The notes beneath the pieces are model-generated. The model was not told the DNA's origin, searched no databases, and saw nothing but the letters and a program-made list of their open reading frames with translations. From NCBI GenBank assembly GCA_027027005.1, contig JALVMN010000120.1, positions 1-40,902 on the forward strand: a stretch of DNA of 40,902 bases. Reading direction: 5' to 3'. This DNA is from Desulfobacterales bacterium. Its GTDB lineage: Bacteria > Desulfobacterota > DSM-4660 > Desulfatiglandales > Desulfatiglandaceae. A program made the translations under genes and the position numbers. Positions 7,690 through 16,402 of this stretch are shown here, piece by piece (within the stretch, counting starts at the first letter, position 1; the number at the start of each line of letters is the position of its first letter).

Positions 7690-9471
7690 CTACTTCACAT
7701 CCAGTAGTGTCTGGAACATCTCGTCTGCAGTGGCGATCAACTTGGCAGCCGCTGCATAGGCGTGCTGGAACTTTATGAGGTCGGCCATCTCTTCGTCAAT
7801 GGAGACAGCCGAGATGTTATCCCTGGTCTCCCTGAGCTGATTGGTGATGATCTCAGTATATTCCCTGGAGCGGGTCACACTTTGGCTGAACACCCCTATG
7901 CTGCCGATAAAGGATGCCAGATGGCCGCCAATGGTGTCCGTGGCCGTCTCTGTCACGGGGTTGTCTAGGCCCCGCTCATAATAATAGCGATGGCTGGTTA
8001 CATTCTGGGACTCAAGTCCTGAAACGGCCAAGGAGTTTGAATTGTCACCCTCTGCAAATTCCCCTGTGTCGCCGTCCACCCGGGCCGCTGCCACATAATC
8101 CTTGTTGGTGATGAGGGTGGAGTTGAGAGTTATGAATCTTGCGTAATCCTGCTCCACAGGGCTTGAACCCTCAAAAAAGGTGTTGATGCCAAGGCCTGCC
8201 AAAACACCGCTTGTATCCTCTGAAAAGGCAAAGGTATGGCCTGCGCCCCCCTGGATGCTGAGCCTTCCGTCAGCCGTTATGCTTGCAGTGATATTGCCCC
8301 CCGCCAAGCCGTTTATTGCATCCCTTATGTCTTCCAGGGTGGTTGAAGCAGGGTCAACGCTGATCTGCAGAGAGCCGCCGGGGCCTCCCAGGTCCACCAC
8401 ATCACCGTTGGCATCATATACCCAGAATCGAAAGGAGCCTGTCTGTATCCTGTCGGCAAAATCCAGCCCCGAACTATCGAGGGAGGCCGAGGGATCTGTG
8501 ACCGCGTAGCTCCCAGTAAGCTCAGAGAACCCCACCAAGCCCACTCCCTGGCTGTATATGCGATTTACCTCCCATATGATGGTCTTGGCCAGCTCGTTTA
8601 GGTCTGATTCGTATTTGGGGATTATGGCATCGCGCATGTCCAGCCAGCCCCCCATCTTGCCCCCTGTTATGGTATCAGTGATATCTGTCCTGGCCCCTCC
8701 TGATGTCTCCCACCGGATCCGGCCGTCATCATAGGAAAGCTCATAGCTATCGGCCTTGCTCACCAGGATGTAACCCCTGCCGGTTGTGACGGTGAGATTA
8801 CCGTCATCGTTTTCATAGTATCTTATATCCATAAGCTCTGAGAGTTCGGTGACCAGTCGATTGCGCTGATCCAGCAGGTCATTGGGGCTTCCATGAACCC
8901 TTTCGGCCACAATCTGCCGATTTAACTGGGCGATCTGGGCCACAAGCTCGTTTACCTTCTCCACCCCTGCCTCGAGGGAGAGATTGAGCTCTGTGGTCAA
9001 CCTGCCAAGGTCTGCATGGACCCCATTAAAGGCCTCGCACAGCAGGACCGCCCGCTCGCACACCACGGTCCTTTCTGAGGATCCGGTGGGGTTGTTTGAA
9101 AGGTCATGCCAAGCGTTCCAGAAATCGGCCAGCAATGTTCCAAGACTCCTCTCAGAGCTCTCACTGAATACACCCTCCAAGACCCCCATATAGACCTCTT
9201 TTTCCTGAAGCGAGTTGAGGGCGGTCTTTCTCTGCTGGAGCCTGGTCTCCACAAAGGGGTCAACATTCCTGATTATCTCCTGGACCTCCACGCCTCTTCC
9301 CAGCAGGAACCCTGCATATGGGGCAGGGGCCCTGGTCTGGAGGTTTGCCGTCTGCCTGGAATACCCGGGCGTGTTCACATTGGCTATGTTCTGGCCCACT
9401 ATATCCATGGCAAGCTGCTGGGAGAGCAGCGCATCTTTTGCAATGTTCAATAACAGCCCTATTCCGCTCAT
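7690..9471 (-). CDS. flgK: Flagellar hook-associated protein FlgK
   Basis: 593 aa; GLLLNIAKDALLSQQLAMDIVGQNIANVNTPGYSRQ N-terminus and SIDEEMADLIKFQHAYAAAAKLIATADEMFQTLLDV C-terminus. Confidence 0.96.
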   Translation of the reverse strand: MSGIGLLLNIAKDALLSQQLAMDIVGQNIANVNTPGYSRQTANLQTRAPAPYAGFLLGRGVEVQEIIRNVDPFVETRLQQRKTALNSLQEKEVYMGVLEGVFSESSERSLGTLLADFWNAWHDLSNNPTGSSERTVVCERAVLLCEAFNGVHADLGRLTTELNLSLEAGVEKVNELVAQIAQLNRQIVAERVHGSPNDLLDQRNRLVTELSELMDIRYYENDDGNLTVTTGRGYILVSKADSYELSYDDGRIRWETSGGARTDITDTITGGKMGGWLDMRDAIIPKYESDLNELAKTIIWEVNRIYSQGVGLVGFSELTGSYAVTDPSASLDSSGLDFADRIQTGSFRFWVYDANGDVVDLGGPGGSLQISVDPASTTLEDIRDAINGLAGGNITASITADGRLSIQGGAGHTFAFSEDTSGVLAGLGINTFFEGSSPVEQDYARFITLNSTLITNKDYVAAARVDGDTGEFAEGDNSNSLAVSGLESQNVTSHRYYYERGLDNPVTETATDTIGGHLASFIGSIGVFSQSVTRSREYTEIITNQLRETRDNISAVSIDEEMADLIKFQHAYAAAAKLIATADEMFQTLLDVK

Positions 9472-9473
9472 AA

Positions 9474-9887
9474 CTACACCTGTGCCCTGTAAATTAAGGG
9501 AGGCTTCTCTGGACTGCCTGCTGTCTTTCCGTATAGGCCCGGCTCAGCTCCACTTCCGGCGATCACCCCGATCAGGCCCTCAATGAAATCCAGCATCTCG
9601 CATACAAACTGCCTGTTCTCCTGGGCCCTGAGCCTGATCTCCAGCTTGAGGGAATCTATCTTACTCTTCATCTCTCGAGCTTCCCTTGCCTTCCCTTTTT
9701 CAACATCTTCCTTTTGAAGCTTGGATAATTGTCTTATCAGTTCCTCCTTTCTCTCTGACACCCTTCTTAGGCCCTTGAGGTCAGAGCTGATCAGGAAGCC
9801 CTTTTCCTCTTCCAGGGCATCGCAAAGCCCTTGGAGGAGTTCCACTTGTCTTGCCAAAACGCTCTTTTCACTTGGCGAGCTCAACAT
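9474..9887 (-). CDS. flgN: Flagellar chaperone FlgN-like
   Basis: Coiled-coil protein of about 137 aa immediately upstream of flgK (LARQVELLQGLCDALEEEKGFLISSDLKGLRRVSERKEELIRQL). Called from position and character. Confidence 0.75.
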   Translation of the reverse strand: MLSSPSEKSVLARQVELLQGLCDALEEEKGFLISSDLKGLRRVSERKEELIRQLSKLQKEDVEKGKAREAREMKSKIDSLKLEIRLRAQENRQFVCEMLDFIEGLIGVIAGSGAEPGLYGKTAGSPEKPPLIYRAQV

Positions 9888-9964
9888 CCCTCTCCTCAAA
9901 TCCTTTAATCGACAATCCTTGAACGAAACTGAAACGGGCTATTTTGTGGCCTCACCCCCGTCTA

Positions 9965-10339
9965 CTATTTCAGCCTGATTTTATCCCGTAGTTTCAATCT
10001 GTTATCCGGTTTTACCTGCTCCTTGCCCTCACTAGGGGCGGAGTCGGGCCGAGCCCTTTTGAGCTGATGGTACAACATCCTGGACAGGCTGTTTGGTCCC
10101 ATGCCGGCCATTTGCTTTGAGAGTTCCAAGTCAAACAAGGATTCATAGATTTCTTCTCCCTGCCCCCCATGAAACAGGTCACACTTGTCAATGGTCCGCC
10201 TCATGGATTTGAGCAACTGATACGTGAAGATGGCTTCAAAATCCCTGCAAGCCTTTCGGAGTTTTCGGTCCCGGGAGTCCCTTTGGGGGCCGTGGACCCC
10301 ATTTTGGTTTGAAAATTTGTCCGCTATTCCCTTGACCAT
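9965..10339 (-). CDS. flgJ: Rod-binding protein, FlgJ N-terminal-domain type (no muramidase domain)
   Basis: 124 aa: ACRDFEAIFTYQLLKSMRRTI...GGQGEEIYESLFDLELSKQMA; downstream of flgI. Confidence 0.88.
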   Translation of the reverse strand: MVKGIADKFSNQNGVHGPQRDSRDRKLRKACRDFEAIFTYQLLKSMRRTIDKCDLFHGGQGEEIYESLFDLELSKQMAGMGPNSLSRMLYHQLKRARPDSAPSEGKEQVKPDNRLKLRDKIRLK

Positions 10340-10350
10340 CCTTCTCCCCT

Positions 10351-11463
10351 TTAGATTATCTCCAGCTCGGCCTGAAGGGCGCCCGCAGCCTTTATGGCCT
10401 GGAAAACAGAAATCAGGTCCCTGGGGCTCACCCCGATGGCGTTCAAGGCCCTCACCAGTTCTCCCAGGCTTGTCCCCTCAGGCATGAGGATTAATTTCTT
10501 GCCTTCTTCTGTCACGGTCACCTTTGATTCGGGTGTTACCACGGTCTGTCCCTCGGAAAAGGGCAGGGGCTGGCTCACCTTCTTGGTCTCCTTTATCTGC
10601 ACACTGAGGTTTCCGTGGGCAATGGCCACGGAGGATATCCTCACATCCTTTCCCATGACCACGGTGCCTGTCTTTTCGTCCAGGATGATCTTGGCCTTTG
10701 TATCAGTGGATACCTGGAGTTGTTCTACTTTGGCCACGAGAGCCACCAGGTTGCCATGATACGATTGGGGCACCTTTACCTTTACGGTGCCTGCATCAGC
10801 CGCAAAGGCCACCGGCTCATCAAGGGCCTCGTTTATGCTCCTTGATACCCTGAGGGCAGTGGTAAAATCGGGCTCCTGCAAAGATATGACCAGTTGATCC
10901 ATGCGGTTGAAATCAAACGGGATCTCACGTTCTATGGTGGCGCCGTTCGGGATGCGTGCCACCGTGGGGTGGTTCTTTTGGACGCCCCCGCCCGCCTCTC
11001 CTCCTGCTGCAAACCCGCCCACGATCAACGGCCCCTGGGCCAGGGCATAGATCTTGTTATCGGCTCCCCTCAAGGGTGTGAGGAGGAGCGTGCCTCCCAG
11101 GAGGCTTTTTGCATCACCCACTGAAGAGACCATCACGTCCAGCTTGCTCCCCACCCTGGCAAAGGGAGGGAGGTCGGCAGTAACCATGACGGCTGCCACA
11201 TTACTGACCTTGACCTCATCTGGGAGCACATGGATTCCCAGCCTTTCCATCATGTTTGCCAGGGATTGGACCGTGAACTTGGTCCCTGCACCATCCCCGG
11301 TGCCGTTCAGTCCCACCACCAGTCCATAGCCCACCAGTTGGTTGCTCCTCACTCCACGAAACGAGGCTATGTCCTTTATCCTTGCCCCGTGAGCACCGGA
11401 TATGGACAAAAAGCAGAACAAGATAGTGCCCAAGATGAGTCGCGTTATTAATCTGCTCACCAC
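10351..11463 (-). CDS. flgI: Flagellar P-ring protein FlgI
   Basis: ARIKDIASFRGVRSNQLVGYGLVVGLNGTGDG with signal peptide; likely GTG start after AGGAGG (ORF track extends to 11490). Confidence 0.96.
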   Translation of the reverse strand: MVSRLITRLILGTILFCFLSISGAHGARIKDIASFRGVRSNQLVGYGLVVGLNGTGDGAGTKFTVQSLANMMERLGIHVLPDEVKVSNVAAVMVTADLPPFARVGSKLDVMVSSVGDAKSLLGGTLLLTPLRGADNKIYALAQGPLIVGGFAAGGEAGGGVQKNHPTVARIPNGATIEREIPFDFNRMDQLVISLQEPDFTTALRVSRSINEALDEPVAFAADAGTVKVKVPQSYHGNLVALVAKVEQLQVSTDTKAKIILDEKTGTVVMGKDVRISSVAIAHGNLSVQIKETKKVSQPLPFSEGQTVVTPESKVTVTEEGKKLILMPEGTSLGELVRALNAIGVSPRDLISVFQAIKAAGALQAELEII

Positions 11464-11477
11464 TTTTCCCCTCCTCA

Positions 11478-12203
11478 TCAGAAAGGCCATACAAAATCTA
11501 TGAGCCTTGCCAGCCAGCCCGGTCTTTGCTTGTCGCTCACCGCACCGCGGCCCGTGTATTCTATCTTTGCATTGGCGATATAGCTGGAAAGTATGGTGTT
11601 GTCGGGAGAGATGTCCACCGGCCGAATGATGCCTGAAAGTATTATGTACTGGGTCTCGTTGTTGACCCTTATCTCCCGGCTTCCACGGATCACAAGATTG
11701 CCGTTGGGCAACACCTCGGTGACAACCGCGGTAATGGATGCGGTCATGCTCTCGTCGCGGCTGGTGGAACCACTTCCGTCAAATTTATTGCTGATGGAGC
11801 CCTTGAACATGGTTGCATTGTTAAAGGCCCTTGGAAGGTTTCCCCACTCCCTGAACTTGGTTTCGTATCCAAGGAGGTTGTCTATCCCAGCCTCTATGGA
11901 AGAGGTCCTCTCTGTCTTGGTGTCAGCCTTCTTGGTGGCCTTGGAGGTCTCAACGATATTTATGGTCACGAGGTCCCCCACCTTAAAGGCCCTTAGGTCC
12001 TGGAAAAAGCCTCCGTAGGCCCGCTCCTTGAAAAGCCCGGCCTCAAGCCCTGTGAGGGTAGGCTTTGGTAAAGCCTTTTCACTTTTGTCTAGCATCTTGG
12101 TGGGAGCGGTCTTTACTACCTCCTTGCGCGAGGCACCACAAGCCGAAAAAAACCCCAGGATCAAGATCAACATTGTTAAATGAAAAACTTTTTTCTTGGA
12201 CAT
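11478..12203 (-). CDS. flgH: Flagellar L-ring lipoprotein FlgH
   Basis: Lipobox FSAC; FQDLRAFKVGDLVTINIVETSKATKKADTKTERTSS; NGNLVIRGSREIRVNNETQYIILSGIIRP. Confidence 0.95.
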   Translation of the reverse strand: MSKKKVFHLTMLILILGFFSACGASRKEVVKTAPTKMLDKSEKALPKPTLTGLEAGLFKERAYGGFFQDLRAFKVGDLVTINIVETSKATKKADTKTERTSSIEAGIDNLLGYETKFREWGNLPRAFNNATMFKGSISNKFDGSGSTSRDESMTASITAVVTEVLPNGNLVIRGSREIRVNNETQYIILSGIIRPVDISPDNTILSSYIANAKIEYTGRGAVSDKQRPGWLARLIDFVWPF

Positions 12204-12239
12204 ATCACCATTCCTCCAAGGAAACCCGCCGGTTTCACC

Positions 12240-13211
12240 TCAAAAACTCACCGCCACCCTGCCCTTTCCCGCTACAGTGGCAAATAGCTGCTTTCCGCTC
12301 GTAATGTTTACGACCCTGACTTGCTCGCCCAGGGCCCCGTCCTCCAGGACCTTGCCCAGGGTGGTCACCTTTATGGCCCGATTTTCAGCCGTTATCAGCA
12401 CGCGCTCTCCTTTCCTGACCAGCGGGGGGGATTTCACCATGGCCTTGGTTATGACCTGTCCTCTTCTTATGGGGCGGGTGAGCATCATCCCCAGAATCGC
12501 CTCACTCCCAACCGGTATTTCTTGTGCTGGATAATGGGTCATCTCAGTGGATTCCACCAGGTCAGCCTCTGAAAGAATATGGCCTTTGGGGAGATTCCTG
12601 GATGCCTTTACCACCCTTTGAAGCACCTTTATCCTTCCCGAGAGCGGCACCTTTTTGATGGCCCTGCCATCCACCTTGAAGGTAATCACCAATGAGACAA
12701 GGCCTGACCATTGAGACCTGCCCCTTTTCTTCACAGACCAGGTGAGTTTTCCCTCTGGCAGATGGACCAGCTTTGGAGTGGAAACCTCCTCTATGGTCAT
12801 TTCATTGAGCATCCAGGGGCTGTGTGCCCTGACATAATCGATAAAGATTCTCTTGAGCCTCGGGCGGGACATTATCCTGGCACTTCTTGTGAGGGCCATG
12901 GTCTCGGGTATCCGCACCTTTATGCGGGCCTCGGCAGGGAGGGCTGCTTGGAGCTTGTTGATGAGATAGCTGTGGGTAAGGGTGCGGGTCTCGCCTGGTG
13001 AGGGAGAGGCGCACACCTTCACCTGCCCGATGGTGCCAACCATTGGATGGTCCTGGGGATAAAAGCTTGCAATGTCCTTGAGATAAGTGTGGGTGCCGGA
13101 AACTTTGGCCCTATCTTTTATCACTATCTCAAGCTCATGGGCAGCAGCACCTCCTGCCCACAGGATCGCCACGGCTAGGATTAAGCAAATTCTTGCTCCC
13201 AAACGCACCAT
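12240..13211 (-). CDS. flgA: Flagella basal body P-ring formation protein FlgA
   Basis: 323 aa with signal peptide; SAF-like region ASRNLPKGHILSEADLVESTEMTHYPAQEIPVGSEAILGMMLTRPIRRGQVITKAMV; between flgG and flgH. Confidence 0.9.
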   Translation of the reverse strand: MVRLGARICLILAVAILWAGGAAAHELEIVIKDRAKVSGTHTYLKDIASFYPQDHPMVGTIGQVKVCASPSPGETRTLTHSYLINKLQAALPAEARIKVRIPETMALTRSARIMSRPRLKRIFIDYVRAHSPWMLNEMTIEEVSTPKLVHLPEGKLTWSVKKRGRSQWSGLVSLVITFKVDGRAIKKVPLSGRIKVLQRVVKASRNLPKGHILSEADLVESTEMTHYPAQEIPVGSEAILGMMLTRPIRRGQVITKAMVKSPPLVRKGERVLITAENRAIKVTTLGKVLEDGALGEQVRVVNITSGKQLFATVAGKGRVAVSF

Positions 13212-13214
13212 GTC

Positions 13215-13997
13215 CTATCTCCTGATATTGTTGGCTATTTGGAGCATTTCGTCTGCCGCCTTGATAGCCTTTGAATTGACCTCGTATGCCCTCTGGCCCG
13301 TTATCATGTTTACCATCTCCTGGACCACATCCACATTGGACATCTCCAGATACCCCTGGGCAATGGTCCCCATGCCGTCCACGCCGGGGTTGCCCTCCAC
13401 CGGGTCACCTGAGGCTGCAGTGGGGACGAAACGATTTCCCCCAATGCTCAGGAGTCCGGAAGGATTGGGAAAGCTGTAGAGGGTGATCTGTGCACTTGCC
13501 AGCTCGGTGCCATCAGGGCCCATACACACCATCCGTCCGCCTGAGTCCACGGTAAAGGTGACTGTATCAGAAGGGATGGAAAACTCCGGCTGGAGCCTGT
13601 CACCGTTGGAAGTGCAGATAAATCCCTCGCTGTCTATCTTGAAGGCGCCTGAGCGGATATAGACCTCTTCACCGTTGCTGATGATCTTGAAAAAGCCCTT
13701 ACCTTCAATGGCAAAGTCCAGCTCGTTCTTGGTCTCCACATAGTCGCCCTGGGAAAAGATTTTTTGTACCGCCACCGGCCTGGTCCCCATGCCCACCTGG
13801 ATCCCGGTGGGCACCTGGCCTCCTGCTGAGGTGGAGGCCCCTGGGGCGCGCATGTTCTGGTAGAGCAGGTCTTCGAAATCAGCCCTGCTTTTCTTGAAAC
13901 CACTGGTGTTGACGTTTGCCAAGTTGTTGGCTATCACATCGATGTTTAGCTTTTGGGCGGCCATGCCTGATGCCGCTGTCCACAGACTCCTTATCAT
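13215..13997 (-). CDS. flgG: Flagellar distal rod protein FlgG
   Basis: MIRSLWTAASGMAAQKLNIDVIANNLANVNTSGFKKSRADFEDLLYQ; start placed at 13997 after GGAGG (ORF track extends to 14045). Confidence 0.95.
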   Translation of the reverse strand: MIRSLWTAASGMAAQKLNIDVIANNLANVNTSGFKKSRADFEDLLYQNMRAPGASTSAGGQVPTGIQVGMGTRPVAVQKIFSQGDYVETKNELDFAIEGKGFFKIISNGEEVYIRSGAFKIDSEGFICTSNGDRLQPEFSIPSDTVTFTVDSGGRMVCMGPDGTELASAQITLYSFPNPSGLLSIGGNRFVPTAASGDPVEGNPGVDGMGTIAQGYLEMSNVDVVQEMVNMITGQRAYEVNSKAIKAADEMLQIANNIRR

Positions 13998-14022
13998 TCC
14001 TAAGACCTCCTCTTTGGGTTTT

Positions 14023-14724
14023 TTATCGTAGCCTTGCCACGTCATTGGTGGCCTTGTCGTCCAGGTGATCCAAGACCTTTACGGCGCGCTGATAACTTTC
14101 AAAGGCCCTGAGGGAATGGACCATCCTCACCATTTCTTCTGCCACGTTCACATTGCTCTCTTCCAGATACCCCTGCTTGACTACTGTCTCGGCTCCCACG
14201 GGCCCTTCGTTTACGCCATCCGGTTTCTTGAACATGGTCCCCCCCACCTTGACGAGCCTCTTGGGATCTTCGAATGTCACCACATCCAACTGATCCACCC
14301 CTGTCTCACCCACCACCACTCGCCCTGTCTGGTCAATGGTGACAGGGCCAGCCGGGATGCTTATGGGGCCCCCCTTTCCGAGGACTTGGTATCCCTCGGT
14401 GGTTATGAGTGTCCCAGTGGCATCCAGGGTGAAGTTCCCCTTCCTGGTGTACCGGACCCCTTCAGGGGTATTTACCTTGAAAAATCCCGGGCCGTTTATG
14501 GCAAGGTCAAGCTGGTTTCCAGTAAACCTCAACTCGCCTTGGCCCAGGTCGGTTTCCACATGGACCAGTGCCTTCTCGGTGCCTGCCAGGATCTCTTGAA
14601 ACGAGACCCGGTCCCGCTTGAAACCCACAACAGCAGTGTTTGCCAGATTGTTGGCTATCACATCCATATTTACCTCTTCCTTGAGGCATCCCCTTACCGC
14701 TTCCAGCATCCCTATGATGGCCAA
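14023..14724 (-). CDS. flgF: Flagellar proximal rod protein FlgF, probable TTG start
   Basis: In-frame TTG at 14724 gives MAIIGMLEAVRGCLKEEVNMDVIANNLANTAVVGFKRD; perfect AGGAGG at 14735-14740 (spacing 10) and a sigma-54-like site 46 nt upstream. The ATG at 14826 in the ORF track lies upstream of that promoter. Confidence 0.85.
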   Translation of the reverse strand: MAIIGMLEAVRGCLKEEVNMDVIANNLANTAVVGFKRDRVSFQEILAGTEKALVHVETDLGQGELRFTGNQLDLAINGPGFFKVNTPEGVRYTRKGNFTLDATGTLITTEGYQVLGKGGPISIPAGPVTIDQTGRVVVGETGVDQLDVVTFEDPKRLVKVGGTMFKKPDGVNEGPVGAETVVKQGYLEESNVNVAEEMVRMVHSLRAFESYQRAVKVLDHLDDKATNDVARLR

Positions 14725-14769
14725 GACCTTAAAACCTCCTTTTGGGCTGAATTTCATGGCCAAAAGGTG

Positions 14770-14785
14770 TGCAATTCCCATACCA
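14770..14785 (-). promoter_or_regulatory. Sigma-54-type (-24/-12) promoter upstream of flgF
   Basis: Minus strand TGGTAT-GGGAA-TTGCA: invariant GG-N10-GC kept, 46 nt to the TTG start. Confidence 0.6.
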
Positions 14786-14946
14786 TCCCATTGCCATCCG
14801 GTACCATTTTTTGTGCGTATAACCATTTGAAGTTACATCGGTTTTCTTTGAAGCCCGATTCGGTTTGAACACATCCCGTCAAAAATTGGACCAGCGTCGA
14901 AGTTCTTGCCTATATCAGAAGGAAATTATTGCCGGATGATTTGGGG

Positions 14947-15002
14947 GATTGGTTGAATGGTTGATTGGTTGAGTTGTCAAGTGGTTGCGGTGGATTGGTT
15001 GA
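14947..15002. repeat. Short GATTGGTTGA direct repeats
   Basis: GATTGGTTGA at 14947-14956, 14963-14972 and 14993-15002, plus an extra TGGTTGA at 14958-14964 giving a local 8-bp period. Confidence 0.7.
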
Positions 15003-15027
15003 GCGGAAGCCCCAAAGGGTATCTTTT

Positions 15028-15306
15028 TTATGGGGTTTCTGCTTCTTTGTTGAGGTCGTAGGCAAAGGCCAGGATCTCTGCCACCACCCTGTAAAGCTCG
15101 GGAGGAATCTCCTGATACCAGTCCAGAGCCACAAGGCTCTCCACCAGGTCTGGGTCTTCAGTGATGGGGATTCCGTGGCTTTTGGCCATCTCTATTATCT
15201 TTTGTGCCGCCTTCCTCCTCCCCTTGGCGATCACCTTGGGGGCATTGTCTTCGCCCGGCAGGTATCTCAAGGCCACGGCCTTTTTATGGGTCTTTTGCTT
15301 GTCCAT
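15028..15306 (-). CDS. FlhB cytoplasmic-domain-like stand-alone protein (FhlB/YlqH family)
   Basis: 92 aa: KAVALRYLPGEDNAPKVIAKGRRKAAQKIIEMAKSHGIPITEDPDLVESLVALDWYQEIPPELYRVVAEILAFAY, collinear with the C-terminus of the FlhB encoded at 23090-24154. Confidence 0.9.
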   Translation of the reverse strand: MDKQKTHKKAVALRYLPGEDNAPKVIAKGRRKAAQKIIEMAKSHGIPITEDPDLVESLVALDWYQEIPPELYRVVAEILAFAYDLNKEAETP

Positions 15307-15309
15307 GCT

Positions 15310-16401
15310 TCAAACCGTCAAATCCACTATGGATGCAGGCCGCTCCCTACCCAACCCAGGGGGGAGCATAGCTGCAAACTCCGCCTGGTCACAAGAAAAG
15401 CTCCTTAAGGATATCCCCGCCTCCCTCAAGGCCTCATCCAGTTGGCCTATGTTTGCCTCCACCATTCTCTTTGAAGCCTCACTTTCCACTCCCACCATCA
15501 GGTCCAAGAATTTCTCTCCCTCCCCTTCCATGTAAGCCACAACCTCCATCCTGCCCAATCGCGTCAAATTAAGGTGTATTACCAGTCTCAGTCCCCCCTG
15601 CTTTTCACGTTTTACAAATACCCGTGCAAGTTCCAGGTCATGATCCTGGAAAACAGGGATAAAGAAAAGCCACCACTGGATGGCTCCATCCATTTTGAGG
15701 CTCATGACCTGGTGTTGTTGGATTGCCTTTAGCAGTTCTGCCGCCCCTTCTTTGTGCGCTTCTTCCAACCGAGACGCCAGGTCTTGGAGGGCTCCTTTGA
15801 GGTCACTCTGCACCTCTGGCAATTTATCCATGTTGAGGCCTTCAGATACCTTTGCCTCCCAAAACAGCCCTGATCCAAGGATAGTCTCCCTGAGCTGCAC
15901 CGCTCGGGCCTTTGAACTAGGGTCAAAGAGCAGGGTGGAAAGGAGTTTTTCCACTCCCTTGGTGTTACCCATGAATTGAGGCGTTCTTCTCTTGTCACTG
16001 GGCAATGCCTTTATAACACTAATCAGTTCCTTCAAAAGCGATGCAATTCTGGCCTGAGACTCTGTTAAGCTGTTCCAGATATTCATCACCTCCAATGAAT
16101 CGGCCCGACCCACCTGGACCAATTTCAAGACCAGGCCTTGGTCAACACCCTTTACAAGAAAGGAATAGTCATTCCCTGGCACAAGGGTCGGCCGTAGCGT
16201 GCCGCGAAGATCAATGCGGGCGTTAAACTTGTGGCCCCTAAATTGTATCAGCACCCTACCAGGGTCCAACTGCCTCAAGACCCTTGCCTGAATAAGCTTA
16301 CCTCGGGGGATGCTGAGCCCCCCACTTTTCTTGCTGGACGGCAATCCGGGCCGTGAAAAGGCTGGTGGGGATTTACCCACTGTGGGTGGTCTTTTCAGCA
16401 T
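15310..16401 (-). CDS. Second FliK-like (hook-length control C-terminal-like) protein
   Basis: 363 aa, paired with the FlhB-C-like gene; C-terminal HLNLTRLGRMEVVAYMEGEGEKFLDLMVGVESEASKRMVEANIGQLDEALREAGISL resembles the FliK C-terminal fold. Confidence 0.7.
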   Translation of the reverse strand: MLKRPPTVGKSPPAFSRPGLPSSKKSGGLSIPRGKLIQARVLRQLDPGRVLIQFRGHKFNARIDLRGTLRPTLVPGNDYSFLVKGVDQGLVLKLVQVGRADSLEVMNIWNSLTESQARIASLLKELISVIKALPSDKRRTPQFMGNTKGVEKLLSTLLFDPSSKARAVQLRETILGSGLFWEAKVSEGLNMDKLPEVQSDLKGALQDLASRLEEAHKEGAAELLKAIQQHQVMSLKMDGAIQWWLFFIPVFQDHDLELARVFVKREKQGGLRLVIHLNLTRLGRMEVVAYMEGEGEKFLDLMVGVESEASKRMVEANIGQLDEALREAGISLRSFSCDQAEFAAMLPPGLGRERPASIVDLTV

Positions 16402-16402
16402 G

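Noticed and set aside
14749-14826. ATG start of flgF at 14826 as given by the longest ORF
   Set aside because: Would place a good -24/-12 promoter and a perfect SD inside the gene and give an atypical N-terminus; TTG at 14724 is preferred.
14065-14868. 267-aa plus-strand ORF
   Set aside because: Antisense to flgF and spanning its promoter region; His/Pro-rich shadow translation.
14941-15010. Possible CRISPR array from the spaced GATTGGTTGA repeats
   Set aside because: Repeats are only 10 bp, irregularly spaced, with no unique spacers of CRISPR length and no cas genes.
14910-15134. 74-aa minus-strand ORF ending NPPQPLDNSTNQPFNQSP
   Set aside because: Translation of the GATTGGTTGA repeat tract overlapping the FlhB-C-like gene out of frame.
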